The position numbers and the translations under genes were made by a program. A stretch of 64,000 nucleotides of DNA from Marinomonas hwangdonensis (GTDB lineage Bacteria; Pseudomonadota; Gammaproteobacteria; Pseudomonadales; Marinomonadaceae). Below, piece by piece: positions 55,426 through 64,000 of this stretch. Position 1 is the stretch's first letter. Every line of letters begins with the position of its first letter. The notes below the pieces were generated by a model, which saw nothing but the letters and a program-made list of their open reading frames with translations, was not told the DNA's origin and searched no databases. The DNA lies in the NCBI RefSeq assembly GCF_003721245.1, contig NZ_RIZG01000003.1:186001-250000 (forward strand), given 5' to 3'.

Positions 55426-56625
55426 CTAACTTGATTGAGAATCAATAGATAAGGAGGGATTAATAACAGGACGAGTACGGGCCGAGACAGAAGCCCACAG
55501 CATTCTAACCAGTTCTTGTTGGCGAGTGATGTTCATTTTTGAGAAAATACTTTTTAATTGAATGCGAACAGTACCAATAGAGACGCCTTTTTGCTGGGAA
55601 TATTCCTCCAGAGATAAACCATTCGCTAAGGCAACCGCCAGTCGAGACTCTGCTGGCGTCAAACCATATAGCTGGCCAACTTCCCTATTTAGTTGTGTAA
55701 CATTCAGTTGCGCACAATCCAATTGCGCAAAGCCATTATCATTTTCAGAGAAAAATATCCCAATAACCGTTTCTGATGGCATACTGTCACCAGCTTGAAC
55801 GTTCACACAAGTTACTAATAACTGAAGAGGATTTAAACGATATTGACCTATGGTTGCAATTAGACGAGGGAAAGCTTTTCTCTGCTGGGATGCCTTGGCA
55901 AACAAAGCATTAAACACTTGTTGGTCAGTAGAATGCGTAAAGGTCAGGTGCCCGTCGATCAACCGAATATGTTCAGAGCGCTGAACCAGTTCAGTAGCAC
56001 ATTGGTTGCTCCAATATACGCTACCACCAAGTGTGAGTAGCATCATTCCAGTATTGATATGATTAGTTACTTGATTAATATAAGCATTTTGTAGAGACAA
56101 TGTATTGAGCTTTTCGCTCAGTACTATACTTTGCTGAATATGCGGTGCTAATTGCTGAAAACACTCATCAAAAGATAGGCCAAAGCCTCGCTTATCACCG
56201 TATTTACGATGAGCAATTAGAGTAATGTACTGATTATTCGAAGATTTAATTTCAAGAGATATGGCGTGACCTAAACGTGCCTGTTTAAGTCTTTCATAAA
56301 AGCATTCAACCGTTGGTGATGATAAAGAAAAAATTTCTTCGTCCCGAATAATCGCTAGACTATCCGTTGTTTCGGTGTGCATCCTAGGATTATCCGCATT
56401 ATTCACCCATTTATCATGCAACGCCGCATTCGCTAGCGAAAATGAATCCCTCATTACCCAGTTTTGAACCAAGTCTCCAGTATTAGACCGACCAAACACT
56501 TGCACAACGACACTACTGACATCAAGGTCATCACGCAATTGATCTAACACCTTGACCCACTGCATAGGATGATCCACACAGCGATAAAGTTCAGGTAAGA
56601 GTTTATTGACATAATAAGCAGACAT
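55426..56625 (-). CDS. LuxR-family transcriptional regulator
   Basis: A 399-residue regulator with a C-terminal LuxR-type helix-turn-helix (LTPAESRLAVALANGLSLEE, SIGTVRIQLKSIFSKM). The N-terminal 320 residues have no standard receiver or autoinducer domain; they contain a PAS-like region (LLTLGGSVYWSNQCATELVQ). It is likely a stand-alone metabolic regulator. Two matching palindromes flank the gene at a distance, upstream of the serine hydrolase and of the outer-membrane protein, suggesting it controls both. Confidence 0.87.
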   Translation of the reverse strand: MSAYYVNKLLPELYRCVDHPMQWVKVLDQLRDDLDVSSVVVQVFGRSNTGDLVQNWVMRDSFSLANAALHDKWVNNADNPRMHTETTDSLAIIRDEEIFSLSSPTVECFYERLKQARLGHAISLEIKSSNNQYITLIAHRKYGDKRGFGLSFDECFQQLAPHIQQSIVLSEKLNTLSLQNAYINQVTNHINTGMMLLTLGGSVYWSNQCATELVQRSEHIRLIDGHLTFTHSTDQQVFNALFAKASQQRKAFPRLIATIGQYRLNPLQLLVTCVNVQAGDSMPSETVIGIFFSENDNGFAQLDCAQLNVTQLNREVGQLYGLTPAESRLAVALANGLSLEEYSQQKGVSIGTVRIQLKSIFSKMNITRQQELVRMLWASVSARTRPVINPSLSIDSQSS

Positions 56626-57000
56626 GCGATCCCCTCAACGTAAGAACGAATAAAGACCTACCATTCACGCTGTCACTATTTGGCAATCGCTGTCTTTTTC
56701 ATGGCCTCGGGCAGAATAGAGGACCCGTTCTCGACTTATTTCATTATTTTTATGGTAAAGCGACAGAAGATAAAAAGTGCAATAAATGAGAATACACGAG
56801 CCCAAAAAGAAATGATAGCCAAATGCTTTCTAAGCAATACAGCATTTCTGGTCATTAACATCGCGCTTGCGTATTCACAACGAATCCTTTCATTAAAAAC
56901 ACATTCTTATCCTAAATAGGATATGAATAAACCATAGGCACTTGTCATGCTAGCTCTGGATGTATCAATAAAAATAACAAATAAGCAGAGAGAGTAAGAT
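56626..57000. other. 375-bp divergent intergenic region
   Basis: Carries the promoters of the LuxR gene and of the outer-membrane gene, plus the operator-like dyad at 56906-56925. An 80-codon frame at 56680 lacks any sign of being real. An AGAGAG ribosome binding site precedes ATG 57001. Confidence 0.5.
56906..56925 (+). promoter_or_regulatory. Inverted repeat upstream of the MetA-pathway-type gene
   Basis: TATCCTA-AA-TAGGATA (56909-56924) is a perfect 7-bp dyad with two central bases, 76 bp before the start of the gene at 57001. It nearly matches the site at 55394. Confidence 0.6.
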
Positions 57001-57924
57001 ATGAATCACAATGCATTGATTTCGGTAATGACGATAAGTGTTGGTTTGGCTGTTTCAGCGACAACATTTGCCACAGAAAATGGCGCTCCGAGTACGGCCC
57101 CTGGCATTTATGGTTTTAGTGCTGGTTATATGCCGCCAGTGACTGATGTAGGTGCTTTCTCTATCAGGTCCTCTATTTATCGTGCCGATAAAAATCTAGA
57201 CAGTAAGGGTAATGACAAACTCGAGAAATTCTCCCAAACGGTAAAATCACTCTCCTTGACCCATATAAAGATGACAGAACACACTTTTCAAGGAGCTAAT
57301 TATGGGTACGGTATTGTGATTCCCCTATTAGATTTGGATATTGATGGTCGTGTTCCCGTTGCCGATATTCCCGTGGTGGGATCAGACTCCGGCCTAGGCG
57401 ATATTCAGATTATTCCCTATATATTACAGTGGCATCCAGCGGATAATTTGGCGACCAATACTCAGTTACAAATACAAATCCCAACAGGTCGCTATGACAA
57501 AGATGACACCATCACCACGGGGCTTAATCATTGGACTATTTCCCCCGCCTTCAACTTCACCTATTTAACAGAAGGCGGATTTGAAGTGTCATCCAGTTTT
57601 CAGTTAGACATCAATACCGAAAATAAAGATACCATTTATACCAGTGGCATGGAATATCGTCATGAATTTGCCCTAGGTCAGAAATTCACAGACTGGACCT
57701 TAGGTCTTGGCGGATTTGTTTACAAACAGCTAACAGATGACAAAGCACCAACGAGTAGCAACATCGTCAACGGTAATCGAAGCTCGGTCATGGCGATCGG
57801 GCCAGAATTAAGCTTCTTCAGACCAGGTTTGCCCTTCATCTCTTTCCACGCTTATAAAGAGTTTAAGGCAAAAAATCGTACTCAAGGCTACACGGCGGCG
57901 CTCTTAGTCTCTCAAAGCTTCTAA
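57001..57924 (+). CDS. Outer-membrane MetA-pathway-of-phenol-degradation family protein
   Basis: A 307-residue secreted protein with a signal peptide (ISVGLAVSATTFATENG) and repeating amphipathic beta strands ending in F (LVSQSF). Segments such as GFSAGYMPPVTDVGAFSIRS and IQIPTGRYDKDDTITTGLNHW are typical of the family once named after phenol degradation. These barrels are proposed channels for aromatic or other hydrophobic compounds. The shared dyad suggests coexpression with the secreted hydrolase. Confidence 0.83.
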   Translation: MNHNALISVMTISVGLAVSATTFATENGAPSTAPGIYGFSAGYMPPVTDVGAFSIRSSIYRADKNLDSKGNDKLEKFSQTVKSLSLTHIKMTEHTFQGANYGYGIVIPLLDLDIDGRVPVADIPVVGSDSGLGDIQIIPYILQWHPADNLATNTQLQIQIPTGRYDKDDTITTGLNHWTISPAFNFTYLTEGGFEVSSSFQLDINTENKDTIYTSGMEYRHEFALGQKFTDWTLGLGGFVYKQLTDDKAPTSSNIVNGNRSSVMAIGPELSFFRPGLPFISFHAYKEFKAKNRTQGYTAALLVSQSF

Positions 57925-57934
57925 TAAAGTTAAA

Positions 57935-57980
57935 AGCATCACAGCGTATGGCTTTCCCCTTTCCATTGCGTTGTGATGCT
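57935..57980. terminator. Hairpin between convergent genes
   Basis: AGCATCACA pairs with TGTGATGCT around 28 bases; its right arm reaches into the stop codon of the YgjP-like gene. No T-run, so only a possible terminator. Confidence 0.4.
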
Positions 57981-58479
57981 AGAGCCAAAGTTCCCCAAAG
58001 CAATCTCGATGACTCAGGTACACGCGAAGATCAAATTCAAGCTGATGGTAGTCAGGCTCCATGTAACAGCAGAGTTTGTAAAAGGCTTTGTTGTGATCTT
58101 TTTCTTTAAGATGAGCGAGTTCATGCACCAAAATCATCTTCAAAAAAGGCTCTGGGACAGAACGAAACAAGGAGGATATACGAATCTCATTTTTCGCTTT
58201 GAGCTTACTACCTTGCATTCTAGACACATAAGTATGCAAACCGAGCGCATTGTTAATCACGTGGATCTTATCGTCATAAACCACCTTACTGATCGGCGGT
58301 GAACTGCGCATAAAATCGTTTTTCAGATCCATCGCGTAACTGTACAAACCACTTGCACCGCTCAAGCTATGAGCCGCAGGGTATCTTTTCAGCAACCAAG
58401 GGCCCGACTTTTTAGACTCTAGAAGATCCTGAACCTGTTGTTGTATCTGTGGACTGTAGCCCGCCAAGTACTGCTTCAC
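57979..58479 (-). CDS. YgjP-like (DUF45) metal-dependent hydrolase
   Basis: A 166-residue protein with a gluzincin-type metal site: MILVHELAHLKEKDHNKAFY (HExxH with a downstream D-H-x-x-x-F). This matches the YgjP/M48-like DUF45 family, some members of which were reported to have nucleotide pyrophosphatase activity. The start codon overlaps the stop of the diguanylate cyclase gene by 4 bp, so the two are probably cotranscribed. Confidence 0.85.
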   Translation of the reverse strand: MKQYLAGYSPQIQQQVQDLLESKKSGPWLLKRYPAAHSLSGASGLYSYAMDLKNDFMRSSPPISKVVYDDKIHVINNALGLHTYVSRMQGSKLKAKNEIRISSLFRSVPEPFLKMILVHELAHLKEKDHNKAFYKLCCYMEPDYHQLEFDLRVYLSHRDCFGELWL

Positions 58480-59885
58480 GTCATGAGTCCCATCGAAAAC
58501 ACACAGTTACGACCGGCGGCTTTTGCTTGATATAAGGCTTTATCCGCTTTGTTTAGTATTTCATCTACCGTGCATTCACCATTTTGTCGAAAGGCCACAC
58601 CGAGGGATACGGTAAAACGCACTTGCTCATGATTTGAACTTAACACTACGCTCGACGCTATGACTTCTCTTAGCTGCTCAGCACTTTTTAGGGCGGAATT
58701 GTTGTCTGTAAAAGGCAGCAAGATCGCAAATTCTTCACCACCAATTCGAGCTATTACATCGGTATGTTTGAGAACAGACACACTGACTTGGGCCAGTTTT
58801 TGCAGGACAAAATCGCCTATTTTATGGCCATATTTATCATTCACCACTTTAAAATGATCCACATCCATCATGATGATAGCAAGAGGAAAGCCTTCTACCC
58901 GTGACTGTTTCAGCAAGGCGTCGCAATGTTGGAAAAAATACCCTCTGTTTGCCAGCCCCGTCAAATGATCGTAATAGGCTCGTTTTTGCAAGGCTTCTTG
59001 CGCTCTATAGCTCTCGATGGCGATGCTCGCCAAATTGCTGGCGAAATCAATCAACTCGATTTCTTTTTGAGTTGGGGAAGAAGGAAGGCGCTTATAAATC
59101 GCAAAGGTGCCTAATAAGTCGCCTTTTGAAGACACTATCGGATCTGACCAGCACGCGGCTAACCCTGCCTCAGCCGCCAATTGCGTGTAATCTTGCCAGT
59201 ATGGGTGAGTGGCAATGTCTTCAACGATAACGCGTTTATTCAAATACGCAGCGGTGCCACAAGACCCCACATTTAAACCAATTTTCACGCCATCAATCGC
59301 CTGATTATAAAAGTCAGGGAAATCCGGTGCGGCGCCTAATCTTAAACATTGCTCAACCGGATCGAACAGTAAAACACTGCACAACGACAGTGGACTTTCC
59401 TGCTGAATCTGAGTCACGATCACATTCAATATGTCCTTCAAAGCCGAGCTTTTTGCCACCATTTCAAGCATTTTACTGCGAGCCCGAAGCCGCCTTTCAG
59501 CAATCCAATGCTCGGTAATGTCATTAAAGTACCACAGTCTTTTTTCGCCTAATGTAGAAACACAAAGGTTTATTTTTCTAATGGTACCGTCATTACGCAA
59601 CATTCTGGCGCTGATTCCATCCATGGACACGCTGTCTTGTTGTCGTGCTTGATTATTTTGTATCCAAGGCTCAACTACCTGCTGATAATAGGAAGCATCC
59701 GAAAAAGCATCAGAAAACCAAGTGTTCAGATCGGGAAGATCCTGCAAAACATACCCAAATAACGCACTAAACGCTTTATTAATGTGCTCAATACGACCCG
59801 ATGTCACACTCGACCAAGCCACTGCGATAGGCGCTGTGTCTAGGATGTCTTCTAAGCGAATGTTATCTTTCGATATATTTTTCAT
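58476..59885 (-). CDS. PAS-GAF diguanylate cyclase
   Basis: A 469-residue cytoplasmic protein. A PAS domain (about 8-125) and a GAF domain (about 145-290, GSCGTAAYLNKRVIVEDIAT) precede a GGDEF domain. The active site is ARIGGEEFAIL, so it should make c-di-GMP. The inhibitory RxxD site is absent, with K-H-T-D at the expected position, so product inhibition is unlikely. I use ATG 59885 (MKNISKDN) over a GTG five codons earlier. Adds to the c-di-GMP theme of the H-NOX operon. Confidence 0.93.
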   Translation of the reverse strand: MKNISKDNIRLEDILDTAPIAVAWSSVTSGRIEHINKAFSALFGYVLQDLPDLNTWFSDAFSDASYYQQVVEPWIQNNQARQQDSVSMDGISARMLRNDGTIRKINLCVSTLGEKRLWYFNDITEHWIAERRLRARSKMLEMVAKSSALKDILNVIVTQIQQESPLSLCSVLLFDPVEQCLRLGAAPDFPDFYNQAIDGVKIGLNVGSCGTAAYLNKRVIVEDIATHPYWQDYTQLAAEAGLAACWSDPIVSSKGDLLGTFAIYKRLPSSPTQKEIELIDFASNLASIAIESYRAQEALQKRAYYDHLTGLANRGYFFQHCDALLKQSRVEGFPLAIIMMDVDHFKVVNDKYGHKIGDFVLQKLAQVSVSVLKHTDVIARIGGEEFAILLPFTDNNSALKSAEQLREVIASSVVLSSNHEQVRFTVSLGVAFRQNGECTVDEILNKADKALYQAKAAGRNCVFSMGLMT

Positions 59886-60001
59886 AAAAACCCGCAACAC
59901 AATAGATTAACTGCGGCTCCAGCGAGGTGAGCGGCTTGATTATTGAACAAGGTAATATAAGTAATACTACAAGGCGAACGCCCTTGCAGTCTTTTTTTTA
60001 A

Positions 60002-60724
60002 TCAAAAAAGAAACAACTTTACTGCGGCTATCATCGACATGATGCGAATCATCCATTTAAATTGAACCGGGTTTACCTTCTTCAAAAAGTGATAGCCGAT
60101 GAAAGAACCTACCATCAGTCCCGGTAAGGCATACAAACTGGCTTGTGTCGTTTCAAGTGAGAGTAAGCCCAGTCCGATATAAAAGGGTAATTTCACCACG
60201 TTAATAATAAAAAACGCCCAAGCCCGAGTACTCACATAAGTTTCTTTATCGAGCTTTTGCTCCAATAAGAAGAGACTAAATATGGGGCCTGCGGCATTTG
60301 CCATCATGGTAACTATGCCGCCAAAAAAGCCCATGGAATAAGCGACCCAAGGCTTTTGCATAAACGAAGCAGGACGAAAATCCAGATACAGGCCTAAGGC
60401 GATCATGAGAAGAATGGTCACGCCCAAAAAATTCACAAATTGATCGGCTGCGATGTTCGCCAAAAAATGGCTGGCAACAAGAACGCCCAAAAAGGCCAAA
60501 GGTAAAAAACGCGCCAGCACATGCCAAGCGATCTTAGATCGGTAGCTGTACACCGCCATAATATCGGTCATGATATACAGCGGCAAAATCATCCCCAAAG
60601 CCTCAGGCCCTGGGAAGGCAATCATCACGATGGGCAATATTAACAACCCCATACCGCCCACTGAAAATTTAGAAAAGCCCGTAATCAAACCCGCTAAAAA
60701 TAACACCAGTATAGAGATGTCCAA
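60002..60724 (-). CDS. TauE/SafE family (TSUP) sulfite/sulfonate-type permease
   Basis: A 240-residue membrane protein with eight hydrophobic segments. The N-terminus LFLAGLITGFSKFSVGGMGL and the later SMGFFGGIVTMMANAAGPIFS match the TSUP pattern. Such permeases move sulfite, sulfonates or other organic anions. The gene lies 50 bp downstream of the DUF547 gene. Substrate unknown. Confidence 0.88.
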   Translation of the reverse strand: MDISILVLFLAGLITGFSKFSVGGMGLLILPIVMIAFPGPEALGMILPLYIMTDIMAVYSYRSKIAWHVLARFLPLAFLGVLVASHFLANIAADQFVNFLGVTILLMIALGLYLDFRPASFMQKPWVAYSMGFFGGIVTMMANAAGPIFSLFLLEQKLDKETYVSTRAWAFFIINVVKLPFYIGLGLLSLETTQASLYALPGLMVGSFIGYHFLKKVNPVQFKWMIRIMSMIAAVKLFLF

Positions 60725-60774
60725 CGCTTTTCTCCTGCCGCGTCCATATCAAGAATTGCACCGGCGATATTCTA

Positions 60775-61590
60775 TCAGGTTTTATTCAGCGCCCAGTCAT
60801 AATCTAAAAAGCGGATCGACATCTTTTTCTCTTTGAGCTGTGTTATGTCTTCAGGGCTGAGAGACAAAGAAGCCGCGTAGTTCACTAGAAACGATTCCAG
60901 TGAATCATACCCTTTCCAACCTTTTTCAAAGTCTTCTCGATACCATTTAAAAATCGAGGAAAGCGCTAATTTTCCGCCTTCTATTCGATTTCGACTACGA
61001 TCTTCGAGGAAAAGCTGTGTTTGTTGCTCTAACTGAGCCTCTAACTGCTCTCCGGTATAGGCTTGGTTGCGTAATGCTGGGCAACCGATACTGGCGCAAT
61101 TCACCGCAAAATGAATACGTGGGTCTTGGTAACGATCAGAGCCGCGAATCATAACGTGTTCGATATCATCTAAAGATCGAGTTTCCCCCAATAGCGGAAT
61201 AAACGTCTTACTCCATGGCGAGCGAAAAAAGCTACCTAGTTCTTTAATAGAGTCCACATCAGGCCACTTGGTCAGAATCAACTCTACCGTCCACGCATTG
61301 TAGGCATTGATCAAAAAAGCCAATTGCTCGTCGGTAGACAAGCGATCAAACTCATCCTGAGTCACACGAGATAACTCCGCCAAATACCCTTTCAACAGCA
61401 CGTTATCGTCTGCAAAGCCTTGGTAATCAACCTGAGTGGCCTGCCCCCCATTTAATGGCAGCACATGCTGTTTTAACAAAGCATCCCATTGACCATGATC
61501 GAAGGTATTTGCCGCCCCTGCCAAAGCGCTAAACAAACCCAAAAAAGCAACACTCAATAAAGACAAGAACCAAGATCGTATTGTTTTCAT
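60775..61590 (-). CDS. DUF547 secreted protein
   Basis: A 271-residue protein with a signal peptide (LLSVAFLGLFSALAGAA). Conserved DUF547 segments are LAFLINAYNAWTVELIL, SLDDIEHVMIR, DPRIHFAVNCASIGCPAL and LSSIFKWYREDFE. The family is probably a papain-like-fold peptidase or amidase by sequence patterns; no function is established. It lies 4 bp after the TVP38-flavoprotein fusion gene, so the two are likely one operon. Confidence 0.88.
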   Translation of the reverse strand: MKTIRSWFLSLLSVAFLGLFSALAGAANTFDHGQWDALLKQHVLPLNGGQATQVDYQGFADDNVLLKGYLAELSRVTQDEFDRLSTDEQLAFLINAYNAWTVELILTKWPDVDSIKELGSFFRSPWSKTFIPLLGETRSLDDIEHVMIRGSDRYQDPRIHFAVNCASIGCPALRNQAYTGEQLEAQLEQQTQLFLEDRSRNRIEGGKLALSSIFKWYREDFEKGWKGYDSLESFLVNYAASLSLSPEDITQLKEKKMSIRFLDYDWALNKT

Positions 61591-61594
61591 CGAC

Positions 61595-63745
61595 TTAACC
61601 TCGACGCCATGTGTGATATTTTTCCAACCAATTCAAAATACGCTGTGGCGCGTGGGCACGTTTCCACTCCCCTGCGGCGTATTTATTGGCTTCCGCCCAT
61701 GTGGGATAAGTATGAATGGTGCCGAGCACTTTATTCAAACCCAGACCATGTTTCATCGCCAACACAAATTCGGCCAACAAATCTCCAGCGTGCTCGCCTA
61801 CAATCGTGACGCCTAAGATCTTATCTTTGCCCGGCACCGTCAGCACTTTCACGAAACCTTTTGCGGCGCTGTCGGCAATGGCACGGTCCAGATCATCTAA
61901 TTCATAACGCACCATTTCGTAGGCAATGCCTTTTTCTTTGGCGTCTTGCTCACTCAAGCCCACTCGCGCCACTTCAGGATCAACAAAAGTCGTCCAAGGA
62001 ATCACTCGATAATCGACACGGAATTTTTTAAAAGTACCAAACAAAGCATTCACCGCGGCGTACCAAGCTTGATGAGCCGCCACGTGAGTAAATTGATAAG
62101 GCCCAGCCACATCGCCAGCAGCAAAAATATTCGGATAAAGGGTTTCAAGATAATCGTTGGTAACGATCGTGCCTTTGGTTTCAATGCCAAGGTTTTCTAA
62201 GCCGTAACCTTCAAGACGCGCTTCGCGGCCAACCGCACAAATCAGCGCATCAAATTCAACCATCGACTCTTGTCCATCGTGCTCAACAATCAAACGCTTT
62301 GCTTCACCTTCTTTTTCACAGCGCACGGCACTATGCGAAGTCAGCATGATCACGCCATCTTGGATTAAGCTTTCTTGCGCCATAGCAGAAACTTCTTCGT
62401 CTTCTCTACCCATAATACGAGCCGAGCGCTCCACTTGCGTCACCGTCGAGCCCAAACGCGCAAAACTTTGCGCCAATTCACAGCCAATCGGGCCGCCGCC
62501 TAACACCACCAGCCGCTTCGGTGGCTCGTCTAACTTGGCAAACGCTTCCCACATAGTATCGCTGGTGTAATAACCCACTTCTTCCAAGCCAGGTAAATTC
62601 GGCACAAAAGGGCGAGCACCGGTTGCCAAGACAACACTGCGCGCCGTTAAACGTTTCGTTCCGCCTTCATTTAATTGAATTTCCACCGTCCAAGGGTCGA
62701 TCAGTTTGGCGTAACCTTGCACCACATCGACGCCCATTTTGCTGTAACGCTCAACGCTGTCATGAGGCTCGATTTTTGCTATTACATCATGGATTCGTTG
62801 CATGACTTTTTTGAACGAAAACGTCGGTTCGCTGCTGTTCAAACCATAGTTTTCAGCATGACGCATTTGGTGGGCGACTTTCGCACTCTTGATCAATGCT
62901 TTACTTGGGATACAACCATAATTCAAACAATCGCCACCCATTTTGTGGGCTTCAATCAAGGTTACTTTGGCTTTCACCGTCGCCGCAATGTAAGCACTTA
63001 CTAAGCCGCCGGCCCCTGCGCCAATGACAATCATATTACGATCAAAGGATTTGGGTTTGGTGAATCCCGCATACACACGTCGTGCTTTAATAACATCCAG
63101 AATTTTCTTCGCCATCAGCGGAAACACGCCCAACAACACAAAAGACAGCAACAAAGAAGGCGATAAAATGCCAGATAAGCTTTCCAGCTGTCCCAGTTGT
63201 GTGCCCGCATTGACATACACCAGAGTACCAACGAACATGCCCACCTGGCTCACCCAATAAAAAGTGAACGCACGAATGGTCGTCAAACCCATGAGCAAAT
63301 TAATCAAAAAGAAAGGGAAGATAGGCACAAGACGCACGGTAAACAGATAAAAGGCACCGTCTCGTGCAACGCCTTCGTTAAAGGCTTTTAAACGATCGCC
63401 AAAGCGCGACTGCACCGTATCTTGTAATAAATAACGCGACACCAGAAACGCGAGAGTGGCACCAATGCTGCTGGCAAACGACACAATCAGCGTGCCCCAA
63501 AACAAGCCAAACAAGGCACCCGCGGCCAAGGTCATGATCACCGCGCCCGGCAAAGACAACGCCGTCACAATCACGTACAAGAGCAAAAAGACCCCACCGA
63601 CAAAAATTGGGCTGTCTCTGCGCCACGTCTCGAATTGCACAAGACCCGACTTTAAACCGTCCAGCGTTAACAACTGATTCAAGTCAAAATAGAAGAACCC
63701 CACCGCCAAAGCAAAGATACATACCAGTAACCCAATTTTTTTCAT
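61595..63745 (-). CDS. TVP38/TMEM64 (VTT)-domain fused to a flavoprotein disulfide reductase
   Basis: A 716-residue fusion. The first 220 residues form a VTT/DedA-like membrane domain (LPGAVIMTLAAGALFGLFWG, RLVPIFPFFLINLLMG). From about 235 follows a pyridine-nucleotide-disulfide oxidoreductase: FAD motif VIGAGAGGLVSAYIAA, redox pair GGDCLNYGCIPSKAL (CxxxxC), NAD motif VVLGGGPIGCELAQSFARLG and the C-terminal dimer segment IHTYPTWAEANK. It resembles mercuric-reductase-like enzymes without the C-terminal cysteines. The start at 63745 has GGAGAG upstream. Likely transfers electrons to a membrane-linked substrate; this is unproven. Confidence 0.9.
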   Translation of the reverse strand: MKKIGLLVCIFALAVGFFYFDLNQLLTLDGLKSGLVQFETWRRDSPIFVGGVFLLLYVIVTALSLPGAVIMTLAAGALFGLFWGTLIVSFASSIGATLAFLVSRYLLQDTVQSRFGDRLKAFNEGVARDGAFYLFTVRLVPIFPFFLINLLMGLTTIRAFTFYWVSQVGMFVGTLVYVNAGTQLGQLESLSGILSPSLLLSFVLLGVFPLMAKKILDVIKARRVYAGFTKPKSFDRNMIVIGAGAGGLVSAYIAATVKAKVTLIEAHKMGGDCLNYGCIPSKALIKSAKVAHQMRHAENYGLNSSEPTFSFKKVMQRIHDVIAKIEPHDSVERYSKMGVDVVQGYAKLIDPWTVEIQLNEGGTKRLTARSVVLATGARPFVPNLPGLEEVGYYTSDTMWEAFAKLDEPPKRLVVLGGGPIGCELAQSFARLGSTVTQVERSARIMGREDEEVSAMAQESLIQDGVIMLTSHSAVRCEKEGEAKRLIVEHDGQESMVEFDALICAVGREARLEGYGLENLGIETKGTIVTNDYLETLYPNIFAAGDVAGPYQFTHVAAHQAWYAAVNALFGTFKKFRVDYRVIPWTTFVDPEVARVGLSEQDAKEKGIAYEMVRYELDDLDRAIADSAAKGFVKVLTVPGKDKILGVTIVGEHAGDLLAEFVLAMKHGLGLNKVLGTIHTYPTWAEANKYAAGEWKRAHAPQRILNWLEKYHTWRRG

Positions 63746-64000
63746 CCCAAACTCTCCAATAAGACGGCTCAACTCAACAACAGGCTGACGTTAAAAACAC
63801 ACTTAAGTATTAGACTCGACACCGTCCTACATTATTACAGTAGTTTGGCCGAATTATTGGCTTTATTTGGCAATACTGGCGAGTATTTTAATAACAGACG
63901 CGTTAAACCGCCGGCTTAATACGCCCTGCCAAAAGGCTGAAAAAAACGCCGAAGCAACAAATACACAAAATCAAACCGACTAATCCACTTAAACCATAAG
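63746..64000. other. Right edge of window, 255 bp without a gene
   Basis: Upstream region of the fusion gene. No further coding region or RNA could be supported before the window ends. Confidence 0.5.

Noticed and set aside
56680..56919. 79-codon gene upstream of 57001
   Set aside because: No ribosome binding site or recognisable domain; overlaps the promoter and operator region of the next gene.
59960..60001. Terminator after the TauE/SafE gene
   Set aside because: The weak CAAGG/CCTTG hairpin has its T-run on the plus strand, where no gene ends.

Overview
The window looks like a chromosomal segment of a marine gammaproteobacterium, most likely an Oceanospirillales member near Marinomonas. 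This is inferred from the protein families, the polA/thrB neighbourhood, a BCCT osmolyte transporter, an NhaC Na+/H+ antiporter, a cobalamin riboswitch ahead of btuB and many sensory proteins. No rRNA, tRNA, integrase or CRISPR array was seen. Most genes are ordinary chromosomal genes with host-like base composition. The stretch from about 6.1 to 12.4 kb, with outliers to 15.7 kb, is clearly accessory.

Layout. (1) 1-3151, minus strand: the N-terminus of a probable metal-ion permease behind a Zur-like palindrome, then MarC, a LysE/RhtB exporter, a DUF1007 protein and thrB. (2) 3352-6120: polA. (3) 6121-10705: an AT-rich insert directly behind polA. It carries a dGTPase-like gene overlapping a small primase-polymerase-like gene by ATGA, a convergent HNH/zinc-ribbon gene, and a 185-bp tandem repeat array. 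It ends in a second, diverged copy of the last 17 codons of polA. This is the best candidate in the window for an undescribed (probably anti-phage) system on a small island. (4) 9.56-15.7 kb: one intact REP-associated transposase (RAYT) and many partial copies and solo ends sharing GGGGTCAGATGAAAATT, interleaved with a DMT permease, a YdjM-like protein and mtgA.

(5) 15.9-25.2 kb: a chemoreceptor, the btuB-btuF-btuC-btuD vitamin B12 uptake operon behind a cobalamin riboswitch, and a divergent B12-binding radical SAM protein. (6) 25.3-30.4 kb: an H-NOX heme sensor, its histidine kinase and a response regulator with a degenerate HD-GYP domain, followed by a phosphatase/lipid-kinase fusion. (7) 30.5-41 kb: a BCCT transporter, a DUF2383 protein with a broken second copy, a GFA-family protein, an unrecognised 626-residue membrane protein, an Old Yellow Enzyme, glutathionylspermidine synthetase/amidase and a porin.

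(8) 41.3-44.5 kb: an AraC regulator divergent from an ornithine-cyclodeaminase-family enzyme and a D-amino-acid-dehydrogenase-like enzyme. (9) 44.5-48.5 kb: an overlapping response regulator / periplasmic binding protein / hybrid kinase operon. (10) 49-54 kb: nhaC, a DEAD-box helicase, a RIO kinase and yhhQ, the last behind a 24-bp perfect palindrome. (11) 54-58 kb: a serine hydrolase, a LuxR regulator and an outer-membrane MetA-pathway-type protein; two matching inverted repeats suggest common control. (12) 58-63.7 kb: a YgjP-like metallopeptidase, a diguanylate cyclase, a TauE/SafE permease, a DUF547 protein and a TVP38-flavoprotein disulfide reductase fusion.
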